Of a stretch of DNA of 64,000 nucleotides, positions 24,606 to 32,817 are shown one piece after another (position 1 is the stretch's first letter; the number at the start of each line of letters is the position of its first letter). Source of the stretch: Stutzerimonas stutzeri (GTDB lineage: Bacteria; Pseudomonadota; Gammaproteobacteria; Pseudomonadales; Pseudomonadaceae); the NCBI RefSeq assembly GCF_024451105.1, contig NZ_JANGEY010000003.1, positions 1 to 64,000 of the forward strand, given 5' to 3'. Made by a program: the position numbers and the translations under genes. The notes under the pieces are model-generated. The model saw nothing but the letters and a program-made list of their open reading frames with translations, was not told the origin of the DNA and ran no database searches.

Positions 24606-25376
24606 TTATTCGAGGACGGACGGATCGTTGCGCAGCTCGCGGCGGGCCATCGCCTCCCAGAGGAAGGGGAAGCCGTTGGCGTCGGCCATCGCCAGGCGCT
24701 CGACCACCTCGTCGGCCAGCGGGCGACCGCCGCCGGCCAGCTTGACCTCGTAGGCGCGGCGGCAGCGCCATTCCAGGGTGACCACCCGCAGGTGGGCTTG
24801 GCGCAGGTCGCGGCCGACCACCAGCGCGCCGTGGTTGGCCAGCAGCGCCCACTTGGCGTCGCCCAGCGCCTCGGCAGCGGACAGACTGACCCGCTCCTTC
24901 TCGAAGGTGCCGGCGTAGTCGTCGTACAGCGGCAGCTCGACGCCGCAGTAGGCGCCGGACTGGTCGTAGACCGGCGGCACCTGCTGCAGGTCGGCCCAGA
25001 TGCCGCTCCATCTGGCGTGGTTGTGGATCACCACGTTGGCGTCAGGACGCAGTTCGTGCAGCTGCAGGTGCAGGCCGAGGGCGGGGGTGACGTTCCAGTC
25101 GCTGTCGAGGATCTTGCCGTGGCGGTCGAGGGTGACGATGTCGCTGGCGCGCAGCTCGTCCCAGGCCAGCTCCCAGGGATTGGTCAGCACCGTGCCATCG
25201 CTCTGGCGCACGGTGATGTGCCCGGCGATGTGGTCGTCCCAGCCTTCGCGGCGGAGTATCCGGCACATCAGCGCGACCTGCGCCTTGGGACTGAGTTCGG
25301 GCAGCAGCGGACGGGCGCCGGGGTTGGGGGTGAACTTCTCCAGCAGGTGGGCGTTGAGGCCCTCGGTTCTCAGCAT
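24606..25376 (-). CDS. Class II aldolase/adducin-domain protein
   Basis: 256 aa. Metal-binding histidines in NVVIHNHARWSGIW (HxH) and LLANHGALVVGRD are present, as is the early DHIAGHITVRQ block. Class II aldolases of this type cleave or epimerise hydroxy-acids, or decarboxylate, with a divalent metal. Start chosen at ATG 25376, since the longer frame reaches back into a REPIN. Co-transcribed with the TauD gene. Upstream region to 25512 contains GGGCATTGCCGATGC, partly like the palindrome at 4913, but the match is weak. Confidence 0.82.
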   Translation of the reverse strand: MLRTEGLNAHLLEKFTPNPGARPLLPELSPKAQVALMCRILRREGWDDHIAGHITVRQSDGTVLTNPWELAWDELRASDIVTLDRHGKILDSDWNVTPALGLHLQLHELRPDANVVIHNHARWSGIWADLQQVPPVYDQSGAYCGVELPLYDDYAGTFEKERVSLSAAEALGDAKWALLANHGALVVGRDLRQAHLRVVTLEWRCRRAYEVKLAGGGRPLADEVVERLAMADANGFPFLWEAMARRELRNDPSVLE

Positions 25377-25511
25377 GGCGGTGCTCCGGTGTTGGCAGGC
25401 AGGGTGGGTTGCAGGTTCGATGCTAGGGCTGCCAGCCGTCTCGGGCATTGCCGATGCGGACAGATCGATGGCCGATCCGGTCATGTTGGCGGGCGGTTTT
25501 GCACCACCCGC

Positions 25512-25569
25512 TGTAGGGGCGAATTCATTCGCCAAGACGCCCCGGCAAGGCGAATGAATTCGCCCCTAC
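25512..25569. repeat. REPIN copy 3
   Basis: 58-nt inverted repeat with arms GGGGCGAATTCATTCGCC and GGCGAATGAATTCGCCCC and a short GC-rich centre. It occupies the gap between the end of the AraC gene and the start region of the aldolase gene. Confidence 0.9.
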
Positions 25570-25583
25570 GGATCGCCCGGCGC

Positions 25584-26591
25584 TCAGCCCAGCAGCCGCT
25601 CGCGGAAGGCGCTGGGCGACAGCCCGGTCCACTTCTTGAAGGCGCGGAAGAAGCCCGAGTTGTCGGCGTAGCCGAGCTGCTGGGCGATGCGGGTGATGCT
25701 CTGGGTCGGGTCGCTGAGCGCGCGGCGGGCGTGGATCTCGCGCACCTGGTCGACCAGTTGCTGATACTGCCAGCCCTGGGCGAGCAGCTTGCGGCTCAGG
25801 GTGCGCGGGCTGCAGTGCAGGGCATTGGCTGCGGCGGCCAGATCCGGTGGCTCGGCGATATGCTCGACGATCAACTGCGAAACCCGCGCGGCCACGTCGC
25901 CGCGGCTGAGTTCGATGCTGCGCCGCTCGCACAGACTGGCGTACAGCGCGGCGCTCTGCGGGCTGGCGTGGGGCAGCGGCTGGTCGAGCACGGCGGCGTC
26001 GAAGAACAGCTGGGTCGCCGGCGCGTCGAACTGGATCGGGCAGGCGAACACCGTGCGGTACTGCTCGGCATGGGGCGGTGCGGGGAAGTCGCAGCGCAGG
26101 CGGGTGACCGGCAGCGGGCGGCCGAGCACCCAGCGGCAGCTGGCGACGATGCTGCCGAGCACGTCCTCCACGGCGAGCAGGCGCAGCGGGCCGAGATCGT
26201 CCCGGACCTGGACCTGGTAGCAGCCCTGGCCTTCGATTTCGCTGAACGAGGTGACCAGCGAGCGGCCGGAAAAGCGCCCCGGATAGTTCTGGTAGCGCAG
26301 GCCGGCGTGGCTCGCCTCGCGCAGCGTGCGGCTGCTCATCATCAGGTAGCCGAGCTGGTCGAGGGTGGCCAGCGAGCGCTGGATGCCCAGTTGCAGGCCG
26401 AGGCCGCCGTTGCCGCTCAGTTGCAGCGCATCGAGCAGCAGCGCGCGGTGCTGCTCGGTGCTGACCACGGCATCGGCGTCCAGCAGGCGCGCGGGCTCCA
26501 GCCGGTGGCGGCGTGCCAGCTGCGCGCTGTCGATGCCCTGGCTCTGCAGGAAGTCCAGCAGCCAGACGATGTAGCGGGAATCGGTGTTGAT
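25584..26591 (-). CDS. AraC-family regulator with arabinose-binding-type N-terminal domain
   Basis: 335 aa if read from 26591; a conservative GTG start at 26468 gives 294 aa. N-terminal 200 residues resemble the Arabinose_bd domain of GbdR/OruR/ArgR-type AraC regulators. C-terminal HTH: LAAAANALHCSPRTLSRKLL and ITRIAQQLGYADNSGFFRAFKKWTGLSPSAF. The frame from 26591 encodes a normal family N-terminus (NTDSRYIVWLLDFLQSQGID) with GGGAGG at proper distance, but the codon there is ATC, not ATG. Either this is a rare ATC start or a start-codon mutation. A REPIN lies 22 nt upstream, in its promoter. Probable regulator of the adjacent catabolic operons. Confidence 0.8.
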   Translation of the reverse strand: MNTDSRYIVWLLDFLQSQGIDSAQLARRHRLEPARLLDADAVVSTEQHRALLLDALQLSGNGGLGLQLGIQRSLATLDQLGYLMMSSRTLREASHAGLRYQNYPGRFSGRSLVTSFSEIEGQGCYQVQVRDDLGPLRLLAVEDVLGSIVASCRWVLGRPLPVTRLRCDFPAPPHAEQYRTVFACPIQFDAPATQLFFDAAVLDQPLPHASPQSAALYASLCERRSIELSRGDVAARVSQLIVEHIAEPPDLAAAANALHCSPRTLSRKLLAQGWQYQQLVDQVREIHARRALSDPTQSITRIAQQLGYADNSGFFRAFKKWTGLSPSAFRERLLG

Positions 26592-26612
26592 GGTGGCCTC
26601 CCGGTGGCGGTC

Positions 26613-26671
26613 TGTAGGGGCGAATTCATTCGCCTTGGCGGAGCGTGTTGGCGAATGAATTCGCCCCTACA
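26613..26671. repeat. REPIN copy 4
   Basis: 59-nt inverted repeat with both 18-nt arms intact. It fills the gap between the acyl-CoA dehydrogenase stop (26694) and the AraC start region (26591), thus sits where the AraC promoter should be. Confidence 0.9.
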
Positions 26672-26693
26672 GTGGATTGGTCGCCCGTCACGC

Positions 26694-27872
26694 TCAGCGC
26701 GGCTCGCGCGGCATTCCCAGCGCCCGTTCGGCGATGATGTTGCGCTGGATCTCGTTGCTGCCGCCGTAGATGGTGTCCGAGCGGGTGAACAGGAACAGCG
26801 ACTGCAGGCGCGACAGCGCGTAGGGCTCGCCGTCGAGGATCTCCGCCTGCGGGCCGAGCACGTCCATCGCCAGCTTGCCCAGCTCGACGTGCCAGGTGGA
26901 CCAGGCCAGCTTGTAGCTCATCGCCTCGGGGCGCAGGCTGCCGTCCTGCGGGCCGGAGAGCATGCGCAGCGAGTTGTAGCGCAGGGTGCGCAGGCCGGCC
27001 CAGGCGCGGGCCAGGCGCTGGCGCAGCACGGGGTCTTCGGCGGCGCCGTTGGCGCGGGCGATACGCACGATCTCGTTCAGCTCGTTCTGGAACAGCATCT
27101 GCTGGCCGAGGGTGGAAACGCCGCGCTCGAAGCCGAGCAGGGCCATGGCGATCTTCCAGCCCTCGCCGGGCGCGCCGACGATGTTGTCCGCCGCCGTCTC
27201 GGCGTCGTCGAAGAACACCTCGTTGAACTCGCTGGTGCCGGTGATCTGCTGGATCGGCTGCACGCGGATGTTCGCCTGGTGCATCGGCACCAGGAAGAAC
27301 GACAGGCCCTTGTGGCCGACGCTGCCCGGCTCGGTGCGGGCGATGACGAAGCACCAGTCCGACTCGTGGGCCAGCGAGGTCCACACCTTCTGGCCGTTGA
27401 TCAGCCAGCGGTCGCCCTCCAGGCGGGCGCGGGTCTTCACCCCGGCCAGATCGGAGCCGGCACCCGGCTCGGAGTAGCCCTGGCACCAGAATTCGCGGCC
27501 CTCGAGGATGCCGGGCAGGAAGCGGCGCTTCTGCTCCTCAGTGCCGAAGGCGACGATGGTCGGCCCGGCCAGGCCCTCGCCGATGTGGCCCATGCGGCCC
27601 GGGCCGCCGGCGCGGGCGTACTCCTCGTGGAAGATCACCTGCTGGCTGATCGACAGGCCGCGCCCGCCGCACTCGCGCGGCCAGCCCAGGCCGATCCAGC
27701 CGCCCTTGGCCATCTCGCGCTCCCAGGCCTTGCGCTCCTCGGGGAACATGTGTTCGTCGCCGGGGCCGCCGCGAAAGCGCAGCTGCTCGAACTCGCCTTG
27801 CAGGTGCTGTTCGAGCCAGTGGGCGACTTCCTGGCGGAAGGCTTCGTCCTCGATGCCGAATCCGATTTTCAT
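26694..27872 (-). CDS. Acyl-CoA dehydrogenase, subunit of a steroid-type alpha/beta pair
   Basis: 392 aa, full length. Flavin/substrate motifs: CQGYSEPGAGSDLAGVKTRA, WTSLAHESDWCFVIART, FNEVFFDDAETAADNIVG, and C-terminal IYGGSNEIQRNIIAERALG. The Glu of the common YEGT motif is replaced (YGGS), as in the ChsE-type heteromeric dehydrogenases, which use a different catalytic base. Start ATG overlaps the stop of the upstream partner gene by 4 nt (ATGA). Predicted to work as a heterotetramer with that partner on a steroid acyl-CoA. Ends just before a REPIN. Confidence 0.85.
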   Translation of the reverse strand: MKIGFGIEDEAFRQEVAHWLEQHLQGEFEQLRFRGGPGDEHMFPEERKAWEREMAKGGWIGLGWPRECGGRGLSISQQVIFHEEYARAGGPGRMGHIGEGLAGPTIVAFGTEEQKRRFLPGILEGREFWCQGYSEPGAGSDLAGVKTRARLEGDRWLINGQKVWTSLAHESDWCFVIARTEPGSVGHKGLSFFLVPMHQANIRVQPIQQITGTSEFNEVFFDDAETAADNIVGAPGEGWKIAMALLGFERGVSTLGQQMLFQNELNEIVRIARANGAAEDPVLRQRLARAWAGLRTLRYNSLRMLSGPQDGSLRPEAMSYKLAWSTWHVELGKLAMDVLGPQAEILDGEPYALSRLQSLFLFTRSDTIYGGSNEIQRNIIAERALGMPREPR

Positions 27873-29029
27873 GGGCGGGTCTCCAGAATCAGGGTGGCCA
27901 GGCGCTCGTGGTGCCAGCTCGGGGTGCCGAGCAGCTGCTCGCTGGCGCGGGCGCGCTTGAAGTAGAGGTGCGGGTCGTACTCCCAGGTGAAGCCGACGCC
28001 GCCGTGCAGCTGGATCGACTCCGCCGCGCAGTGCATGAAGGTCTCGCTGGCCTGGCTCTGGGCGATGGCGCAGGCCTCGACCAGCTGGCCGGCCAGCTGC
28101 GCGTCGCCGTCCTCGACCAGCGCCTCGCGCGCCACGCAGGCGGCGTAGTAGCTGGCCGAGCGGGCGCACTCGATGGCCAGCATCAGGTCGGCGCAGCGGT
28201 GCTTGATGGCCTGGAAGCTGGCGATGGTGCGGCCGAACTGCTTGCGCTCGCCGATGTAGGCGAGGGTCAGGTCGAGGGTGCGCTGCGCGGCGCCGGTCTG
28301 CTCGCAGGCCAGGGCGATGGCGGCCACCTGCAGCACCTTGTCGAGCAGGGCTTCGCCGGCCCCATCGCCGTGCAGGCACTGCTCGGCGGTGACCGTCACG
28401 CCGTCCAGCTCGATGCGCGCGCGGCGACGGGTCTGGTCGAGGGTCGGCAGCGCCTGACGGCGGATGCCGGCCTGCTCGGCCGGCACGGCGAACAGGCGCA
28501 GCGCGCCGGCGTCGTCGCGGGCCGTGACTATCAGCAGCCCGGCGCTGGCGCCGTCGAGCACCGCTTCATAACTGCCGTCGAGGCGCCAGCCGTCGCCGTC
28601 GCGGCTGGCGCGCGGCTGTTCGCTGGCATGCCAGCCGTCGCGGCTTTCGCGGTAGGCGAGGGTGGCGGTCAGGCTGCCGGCGGCCAGTTCCGGCAGCCAG
28701 TGCGCGCGCAGCGCCTCGTTGTCGCCCAGCAGCAGCGCCGGGGTGGCCAGGCAGGCGCTGGCGAAGAACGGCGAGCAGAGCAGGTGGTTGCCCATCTGTT
28801 CGAGCAGGATGGCCTGCTCGACGAAGCCCAGGCCGACGCCGCCGTACTGCTCGGGAATCATCAGCCCCGGCCAGCACAGCTCCTCGGCGATCTGCCGCCA
28901 CAGCTCGCCATCGAAGCCCTGCGGGCTGGCCATGGCGGCGCGCACCGCCACCGAATCGGAAGCCGCGGCGAGAAAGCCCGCCGCGCTCTCCTGGATCATC
29001 AATTGTTCGTCACTCAGCGCGAAGTCCAT
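27869..29029 (-). CDS. Acyl-CoA dehydrogenase, partner subunit
   Basis: 386 aa. DFALSDEQLMIQESAAGFLA start, GGVGLGFVEQAILLEQMG, ERKQFGRTIASFQAIKHRCADL, and C-terminal IQLHGGVGFTWEYDPHLYFKRA. The middle domain lacks a clear SEPxAGSD-type flavin motif (it reads LAYRESRDGW), so this looks like the subunit with reduced cofactor contacts, typical of FadE pairs in steroid degradation. First gene of the leftward two-gene operon. 254-nt upstream gap holds a REPIN and the promoters toward both sides. Confidence 0.85.
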   Translation of the reverse strand: MDFALSDEQLMIQESAAGFLAAASDSVAVRAAMASPQGFDGELWRQIAEELCWPGLMIPEQYGGVGLGFVEQAILLEQMGNHLLCSPFFASACLATPALLLGDNEALRAHWLPELAAGSLTATLAYRESRDGWHASEQPRASRDGDGWRLDGSYEAVLDGASAGLLIVTARDDAGALRLFAVPAEQAGIRRQALPTLDQTRRRARIELDGVTVTAEQCLHGDGAGEALLDKVLQVAAIALACEQTGAAQRTLDLTLAYIGERKQFGRTIASFQAIKHRCADLMLAIECARSASYYAACVAREALVEDGDAQLAGQLVEACAIAQSQASETFMHCAAESIQLHGGVGFTWEYDPHLYFKRARASEQLLGTPSWHHERLATLILETRP

Positions 29030-29127
29030 TACCGGCTCCTCTGGCCCATTAGCAGGAGTGGAGTGTGCGAGGCGGGCGGGGGGCCGGAATCCCCGAAACG
29101 GACTAGAAGTAGCGCTGGCCGTGGCCG

Positions 29128-29186
29128 TGTAGGGGCGAATTCATTCGCCTGCATGCCCCGGTCGGGCGAATGAATTCGCCCCTACA
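29128..29186. repeat. REPIN copy 5
   Basis: 59-nt inverted repeat with both arms intact, in the divergent gap between the leftward acyl-CoA dehydrogenase operon and the rightward dioxygenase/ipd operon. Confidence 0.9.
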
Positions 29187-29283
29187 GGTCTCGTCCCTGC
29201 TTAGTCTCAACGGACGATGAGCCCCTGGTGCGGCCTGCCCACAATCGCCCCAAGTCATGAAACGATCTTTCAGGAGCAGGGGC

Positions 29284-30174
29284 ATGATCGACATCCGTGG
29301 ACTGAGTTACTTCGTTGCCCAGGTCGGCAATCTCGGCGACTGGCAGTGCTACGCCGAGGACGTGCTGGGCATGCCGACCAGCCCCGCGCCGGGCGGCGGC
29401 CTGTACGTGAAGATGGACGAGCGTCCCTTCCGCATGCTGGTGGTCGAGGGCGATGCGCCGCGCTACCTGGCCTCGGGCTGGGAGCTGGCCGGGGAGAAGG
29501 CCTTCCGCAACGCCCTCGCGCACCTCGAGGCCAAGGGCGTCGAGTGGCAGGCCGGCAGCGCCGAGGAGATCGAGCAGCGCGGCGTGCAGGCGCTGGCCAT
29601 CGTCGTCGATCCGGCGGGCAACCGGCACGAGCTGAGCTGGGGCCATCGCTCCGACTGCCTGCCGTTCGTCTCGCCGCAGGGCGTGCCGCGCTTCGTCACC
29701 GGCGACATGGGCCTCGGCCACACCGTGCTGCCGGCGCCGAACTTCGACGCCACCCTGGCCTTCGCCACCGAGGTGCTCGGTTTCGAGGTCTCCGACATCT
29801 TCAACTTCCGCCCGGACCCCAACGGCCCGGCGACCCGCATCCACTTCCTGCACTGCGCCAACGCCCGCCACCACAGCCTGGCGCTGGCCGAGTACCCGGT
29901 GCCGAGCGGCTGCGTGCACGTGATGGTCGAGGTCGACTCGATGACCGAGGTGGGCCGCGCCCACGACCGCATGCAGGCCCACGGCGTGCCGCTGTCGGCG
30001 ACCCTCGGCCAGCACCTCAACGACCGCATGACCAGTTTCTACATGAAGACCCCCTCGGGCTTCGACCTGGAATACGGCTACGGCGGCCTGCAGCTCGACT
30101 GGGCCGAACACAGCGCCTTCGAGTTCACCCGCGTGAGCATCTGGGGCCACGACTTCTCCGCCGGCCGGCAATAA
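29284..30174 (+). CDS. Extradiol ring-cleavage dioxygenase, type I (VOC fold; TesB/HsaC/BphC-like)
   Basis: 296 aa, two-domain length of BphC-type enzymes. Metal ligands are recognisable: His in GLGHTVLPAP (about 148), His in ARHHSLALAEY (about 205), Glu in GFDLEYGYGG (about 262). The first of the paired HH is the likely acid/base His. Start chosen at the ATG after AGGAG. HsaC/TesB opens ring A of 3,4-DHSA in steroid degradation and a matching hydrolase is encoded at 2623. The steroid role comes from context, since BphC-type enzymes for other catechols share these motifs. First gene of the ipd operon, 11 nt before ipdA. Confidence 0.82.
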   Translation: MIDIRGLSYFVAQVGNLGDWQCYAEDVLGMPTSPAPGGGLYVKMDERPFRMLVVEGDAPRYLASGWELAGEKAFRNALAHLEAKGVEWQAGSAEEIEQRGVQALAIVVDPAGNRHELSWGHRSDCLPFVSPQGVPRFVTGDMGLGHTVLPAPNFDATLAFATEVLGFEVSDIFNFRPDPNGPATRIHFLHCANARHHSLALAEYPVPSGCVHVMVEVDSMTEVGRAHDRMQAHGVPLSATLGQHLNDRMTSFYMKTPSGFDLEYGYGGLQLDWAEHSAFEFTRVSIWGHDFSAGRQ

Positions 30175-30185
30175 GGAGTACAGCA

Positions 30186-31064
30186 ATGAACAAGCAACTG
30201 ACGGCGGCCGATGCGGTCGCCCAACTGCGCGACGGCATGACCGTCGGCTTCGGCGGCTGGGGCCCGCGGCGCAAGCCGATGGCCATCGTCCGCGAGATCC
30301 TCCGCTCGGATGTCAAGGACCTCACCGTGGTTGCCTACGGCGGCCCCGAGGTCGGCATGCTGTGCGCCGCCGGCAAGGTCAAGAAGCTGGTGTTCGGCTT
30401 CGCCACCCTCGACGCCATCCCGCTGGAGCCCTGGTTCCGCAAGTGCCGCGAGGCCGGCCAGCTCACCGAACTGATGGAGCTGGACGAGGGCATGTTCGAG
30501 TGGGGCCTGCGCGCCGCCGGAATGCGCCTGCCGTTCCTGCCGACCCGCTGCGGCCTGGCCACCGACGTGCTGACCCACAACCCCGAGCTGAAGACCATCG
30601 CCTCGCCCTACGCCGACGGCGAGGTGCTGCTGGCCATGCCGGCGCTGAATCTCGACGTGGCCTTCCTGCACGTCAACGACGCCGACCGCCTGGGCAACAC
30701 CCTGGTGACCGGCCCGGACCCGTACTTCGACCACCTGTTCGCCCGCGCCGCCCAGCAGTGCTTCGTGTCCTGCGAGCGCCTGCACGAGCGCTTCGCGCTG
30801 ACCGCCGCCGAGGCGCGCAACAACACCTTCGAGCGCTACCTGGTGACCGGCGTGGTGCACGCCCCGTTCGGCGCCCACCCGACCTCCTGCCCGTCCGACT
30901 ACGGCTGGGACATGAGCCATTTCAAGCGCTACGTCGCCAGCGCGGCGGAAGAGGGCGGCTGGCAGGCCTACGTCGACGAGTTCGTGACGCCGGGCGAGAC
31001 GGCCTACCAGGAAAAGAACGGCGGCGCCGAGCGCCTGGGCAAGCTGCCCCTGCCGGTGTTCTGA
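30186..31064 (+). CDS. ipdA: CoA-transferase-family protein, IpdA-like subunit of COCHEA-CoA hydrolase
   Basis: 292 aa type-I CoA-transferase alpha-like fold: GMTVGFGGWGPRRKPMAIVREI, TVVAYGGPEVGMLC, RLPFLPTRCGLATDV. A Glu stands at residue 105 (ELDEGMFEWGL), the position I recall as catalytic in mycobacterial IpdA. IpdA and IpdB together hydrolyse the last steroid ring (opening COCHEA-CoA) rather than moving CoA between acids. The gene order ipdA-ipdB-crotonase-ipdC-echA20 supports the call. In Comamonas the pair is ScdL1L2. The neighbouring ipdB starts 13 nt downstream. Confidence 0.87.
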   Translation: MNKQLTAADAVAQLRDGMTVGFGGWGPRRKPMAIVREILRSDVKDLTVVAYGGPEVGMLCAAGKVKKLVFGFATLDAIPLEPWFRKCREAGQLTELMELDEGMFEWGLRAAGMRLPFLPTRCGLATDVLTHNPELKTIASPYADGEVLLAMPALNLDVAFLHVNDADRLGNTLVTGPDPYFDHLFARAAQQCFVSCERLHERFALTAAEARNNTFERYLVTGVVHAPFGAHPTSCPSDYGWDMSHFKRYVASAAEEGGWQAYVDEFVTPGETAYQEKNGGAERLGKLPLPVF

Positions 31065-31076
31065 GGAGAACGAGCG

Positions 31077-31883
31077 ATGACCGATACCCGTGATTTCACC
31101 CTGGCCGAACTGCTGATCGTCGCCGCCTCGGAAGCCTGGCGCGGCAACGGCGAAGTGCTGGCCTCGGGCCTGGGCGTGATCCCGCGCCTGGGCGCCAGCC
31201 TGGCCAAGCTCACCCACAGCCCGGAACTGCTGATGACCGACAGCGAGGCGTTCCTGGTCGAGGAGCCGATCCCGCTCGGCCCGCGCGGCGACTACGTGCC
31301 CAAGTACTCCGGCTGCATGAGCTTCGAGCGGGTGTTCGAGTGCGTGTGGGGCGGCCGCCGCCACGCGATGATCGGCCCGACCCAGGTCGACCGCTGGGGC
31401 CAGACCAACCTGTCGGTGGTCGGCGACTACCGACAGCCGAAGATCGCCATGCTCGGCGTGCGCGGCCTGCCGGGCAACAGCATCAACCACATCAACTCGT
31501 TCTTCATCCCCAGCCACAACAAGCGGGTGTTCGTCGCCGGCGAGGTGGACATGGTTTCCGGCGTCGGCTTCAAGGCCGAGCGCTGGCTGGAGGGCTCGCG
31601 CCGCGACCTGATGGACATCCGCCGCGTAGTCACCGACCTGTGCGTGATGGACTTCGAAGGCCCCGACCGTGCGGTGCGCGTGCGCTCGCTGCATCCGGGG
31701 GTGAGTTTCGAGGAGGTGCAGGACAACACCGGCTTCCCGCTGCTCAAGGCCGACGGCATGGGCGAGACCGCGCATCCGACCGCCGAGCAGCTGGCGATCA
31801 TCCGTCGCCTCGACCCGCACGACCTGCGCGCCTCCGCCCTCAAGGGCAATCCGCCCGGCATCCGTGCCGCCACCCAGGCCTGA
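31077..31883 (+). CDS. ipdB: CoA-transferase-family protein, IpdB-like subunit
   Basis: 268 aa beta-subunit-like: TLAELLIVAASEAWRGNGEV, LTHSPELLMTDSEAFLV, HAMIGPTQVDRWGQTNLSVVG, and GLPGNSINHINSFFIPSHNKR. The segment around LMTDSEAFL lacks the usual SENG catalytic Glu motif of true CoA-transferases, as expected for IpdB. Works with IpdA on the C/D-ring intermediate. AGGAG-like site upstream; 13 nt after ipdA and 10 nt before the crotonase, so one transcript. Confidence 0.87.
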   Translation: MTDTRDFTLAELLIVAASEAWRGNGEVLASGLGVIPRLGASLAKLTHSPELLMTDSEAFLVEEPIPLGPRGDYVPKYSGCMSFERVFECVWGGRRHAMIGPTQVDRWGQTNLSVVGDYRQPKIAMLGVRGLPGNSINHINSFFIPSHNKRVFVAGEVDMVSGVGFKAERWLEGSRRDLMDIRRVVTDLCVMDFEGPDRAVRVRSLHPGVSFEEVQDNTGFPLLKADGMGETAHPTAEQLAIIRRLDPHDLRASALKGNPPGIRAATQA

Positions 31884-31893
31884 GGAATCGACC

Positions 31894-32817
31894 ATGAGCG
31901 TCCCGAGCAGCGACAGCGAATTCGTCACCCGCGCCGATGCCTCGGTCTACGAGACCGAGCAGCCGGTGCTCTACAGCGTGGCCGACGGCATCGCCACCCT
32001 GACCATGAACCGTCCGGGGTTCAACAACGCGCAGAACTCGCAGATGACCTACGCCCTCGACGCGGCCCTGCGCCGCGCCGTGGACGACGACGCGGTCAAG
32101 GTCATCGTGCTGTGCGGCGCCGGCAAGCACTTCTCCGCCGGCCACGACATCGGCACGCCGGGACGCGACATCAACAAGCCGTTCGAGCGTGCCCACCTGT
32201 GGTGGGACCACACCAACAAGCCGGGCGGCGAGTACCTGTACGCCCGCGAGCAGGAGGTCTACCTCGGCATGTGCCGGCGCTGGCGCGAGCTGCCCAAGCC
32301 GACCATTGCCATGGTCCACGGTGCCTGCATCGCCGGCGGCCTGATGCTGGCCTGGGTCTGCGACCTGATCGTCGCCAGCGACGACGCCTTCTTCCAGGAC
32401 CCGGTGGTGCGCATGGGCATTCCGGGGGTGGAGTACTTCGCCCACCCCTACGAGATGAACCCGCGCATCGCCAAGGAATTCCTCATGTGCGGCGACCGCA
32501 TGCCGGCCAGCCGCGCCTTTGATGTGGGCATGGTCAACCGCGTGGTGCCGCGCGACGAGCTGCAGGCGACCACTTACGCGCTGGCGGCGAAGATCGCCGC
32601 CCAGCCGCGCATGGGCCTGGCGCTGACCAAGCAGGCGATCAACCACGTCGAGGATCTGGCCGGCAAGCGCACCGCGATGGACGCGGTGTTCGCCTGGCAC
32701 CACTTCGCCCACGTGCACAACGAGCTGCTGTCCGGCGACAAGCTGGGCGGCTACGACGCCAAGGCCATGGCCAAGGCCAACAAGCAGGCCGCGGCCAGCG
32801 AAGGGGAAAGCGCATGA
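31894..32817 (+). CDS. Enoyl-CoA hydratase/isomerase (crotonase) family protein
   Basis: 307 aa, about 50 longer than a simple crotonase. Motifs: TLTMNRPGFNNAQNSQM, GAGKHFSAGHDIGTP (oxyanion loop), HGACIAGGLMLAWVCDLIVAS, and FFQDPVVRMGIPGVEYF. An insert of about 25 residues rich in Trp/His (PFERAHLWWDHTNKPGGEYL) follows the oxyanion loop. Usual catalytic Glu positions read GGLML and PVVRMG, so hydratase activity is uncertain. In the ipd operon it may hydrate an enoyl-CoA of the HIP pathway; the EchA20 homologue is the other crotonase at 33943. Its last 4 nt overlap ipdC. Confidence 0.83.
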   Translation: MSVPSSDSEFVTRADASVYETEQPVLYSVADGIATLTMNRPGFNNAQNSQMTYALDAALRRAVDDDAVKVIVLCGAGKHFSAGHDIGTPGRDINKPFERAHLWWDHTNKPGGEYLYAREQEVYLGMCRRWRELPKPTIAMVHGACIAGGLMLAWVCDLIVASDDAFFQDPVVRMGIPGVEYFAHPYEMNPRIAKEFLMCGDRMPASRAFDVGMVNRVVPRDELQATTYALAAKIAAQPRMGLALTKQAINHVEDLAGKRTAMDAVFAWHHFAHVHNELLSGDKLGGYDAKAMAKANKQAAASEGESA

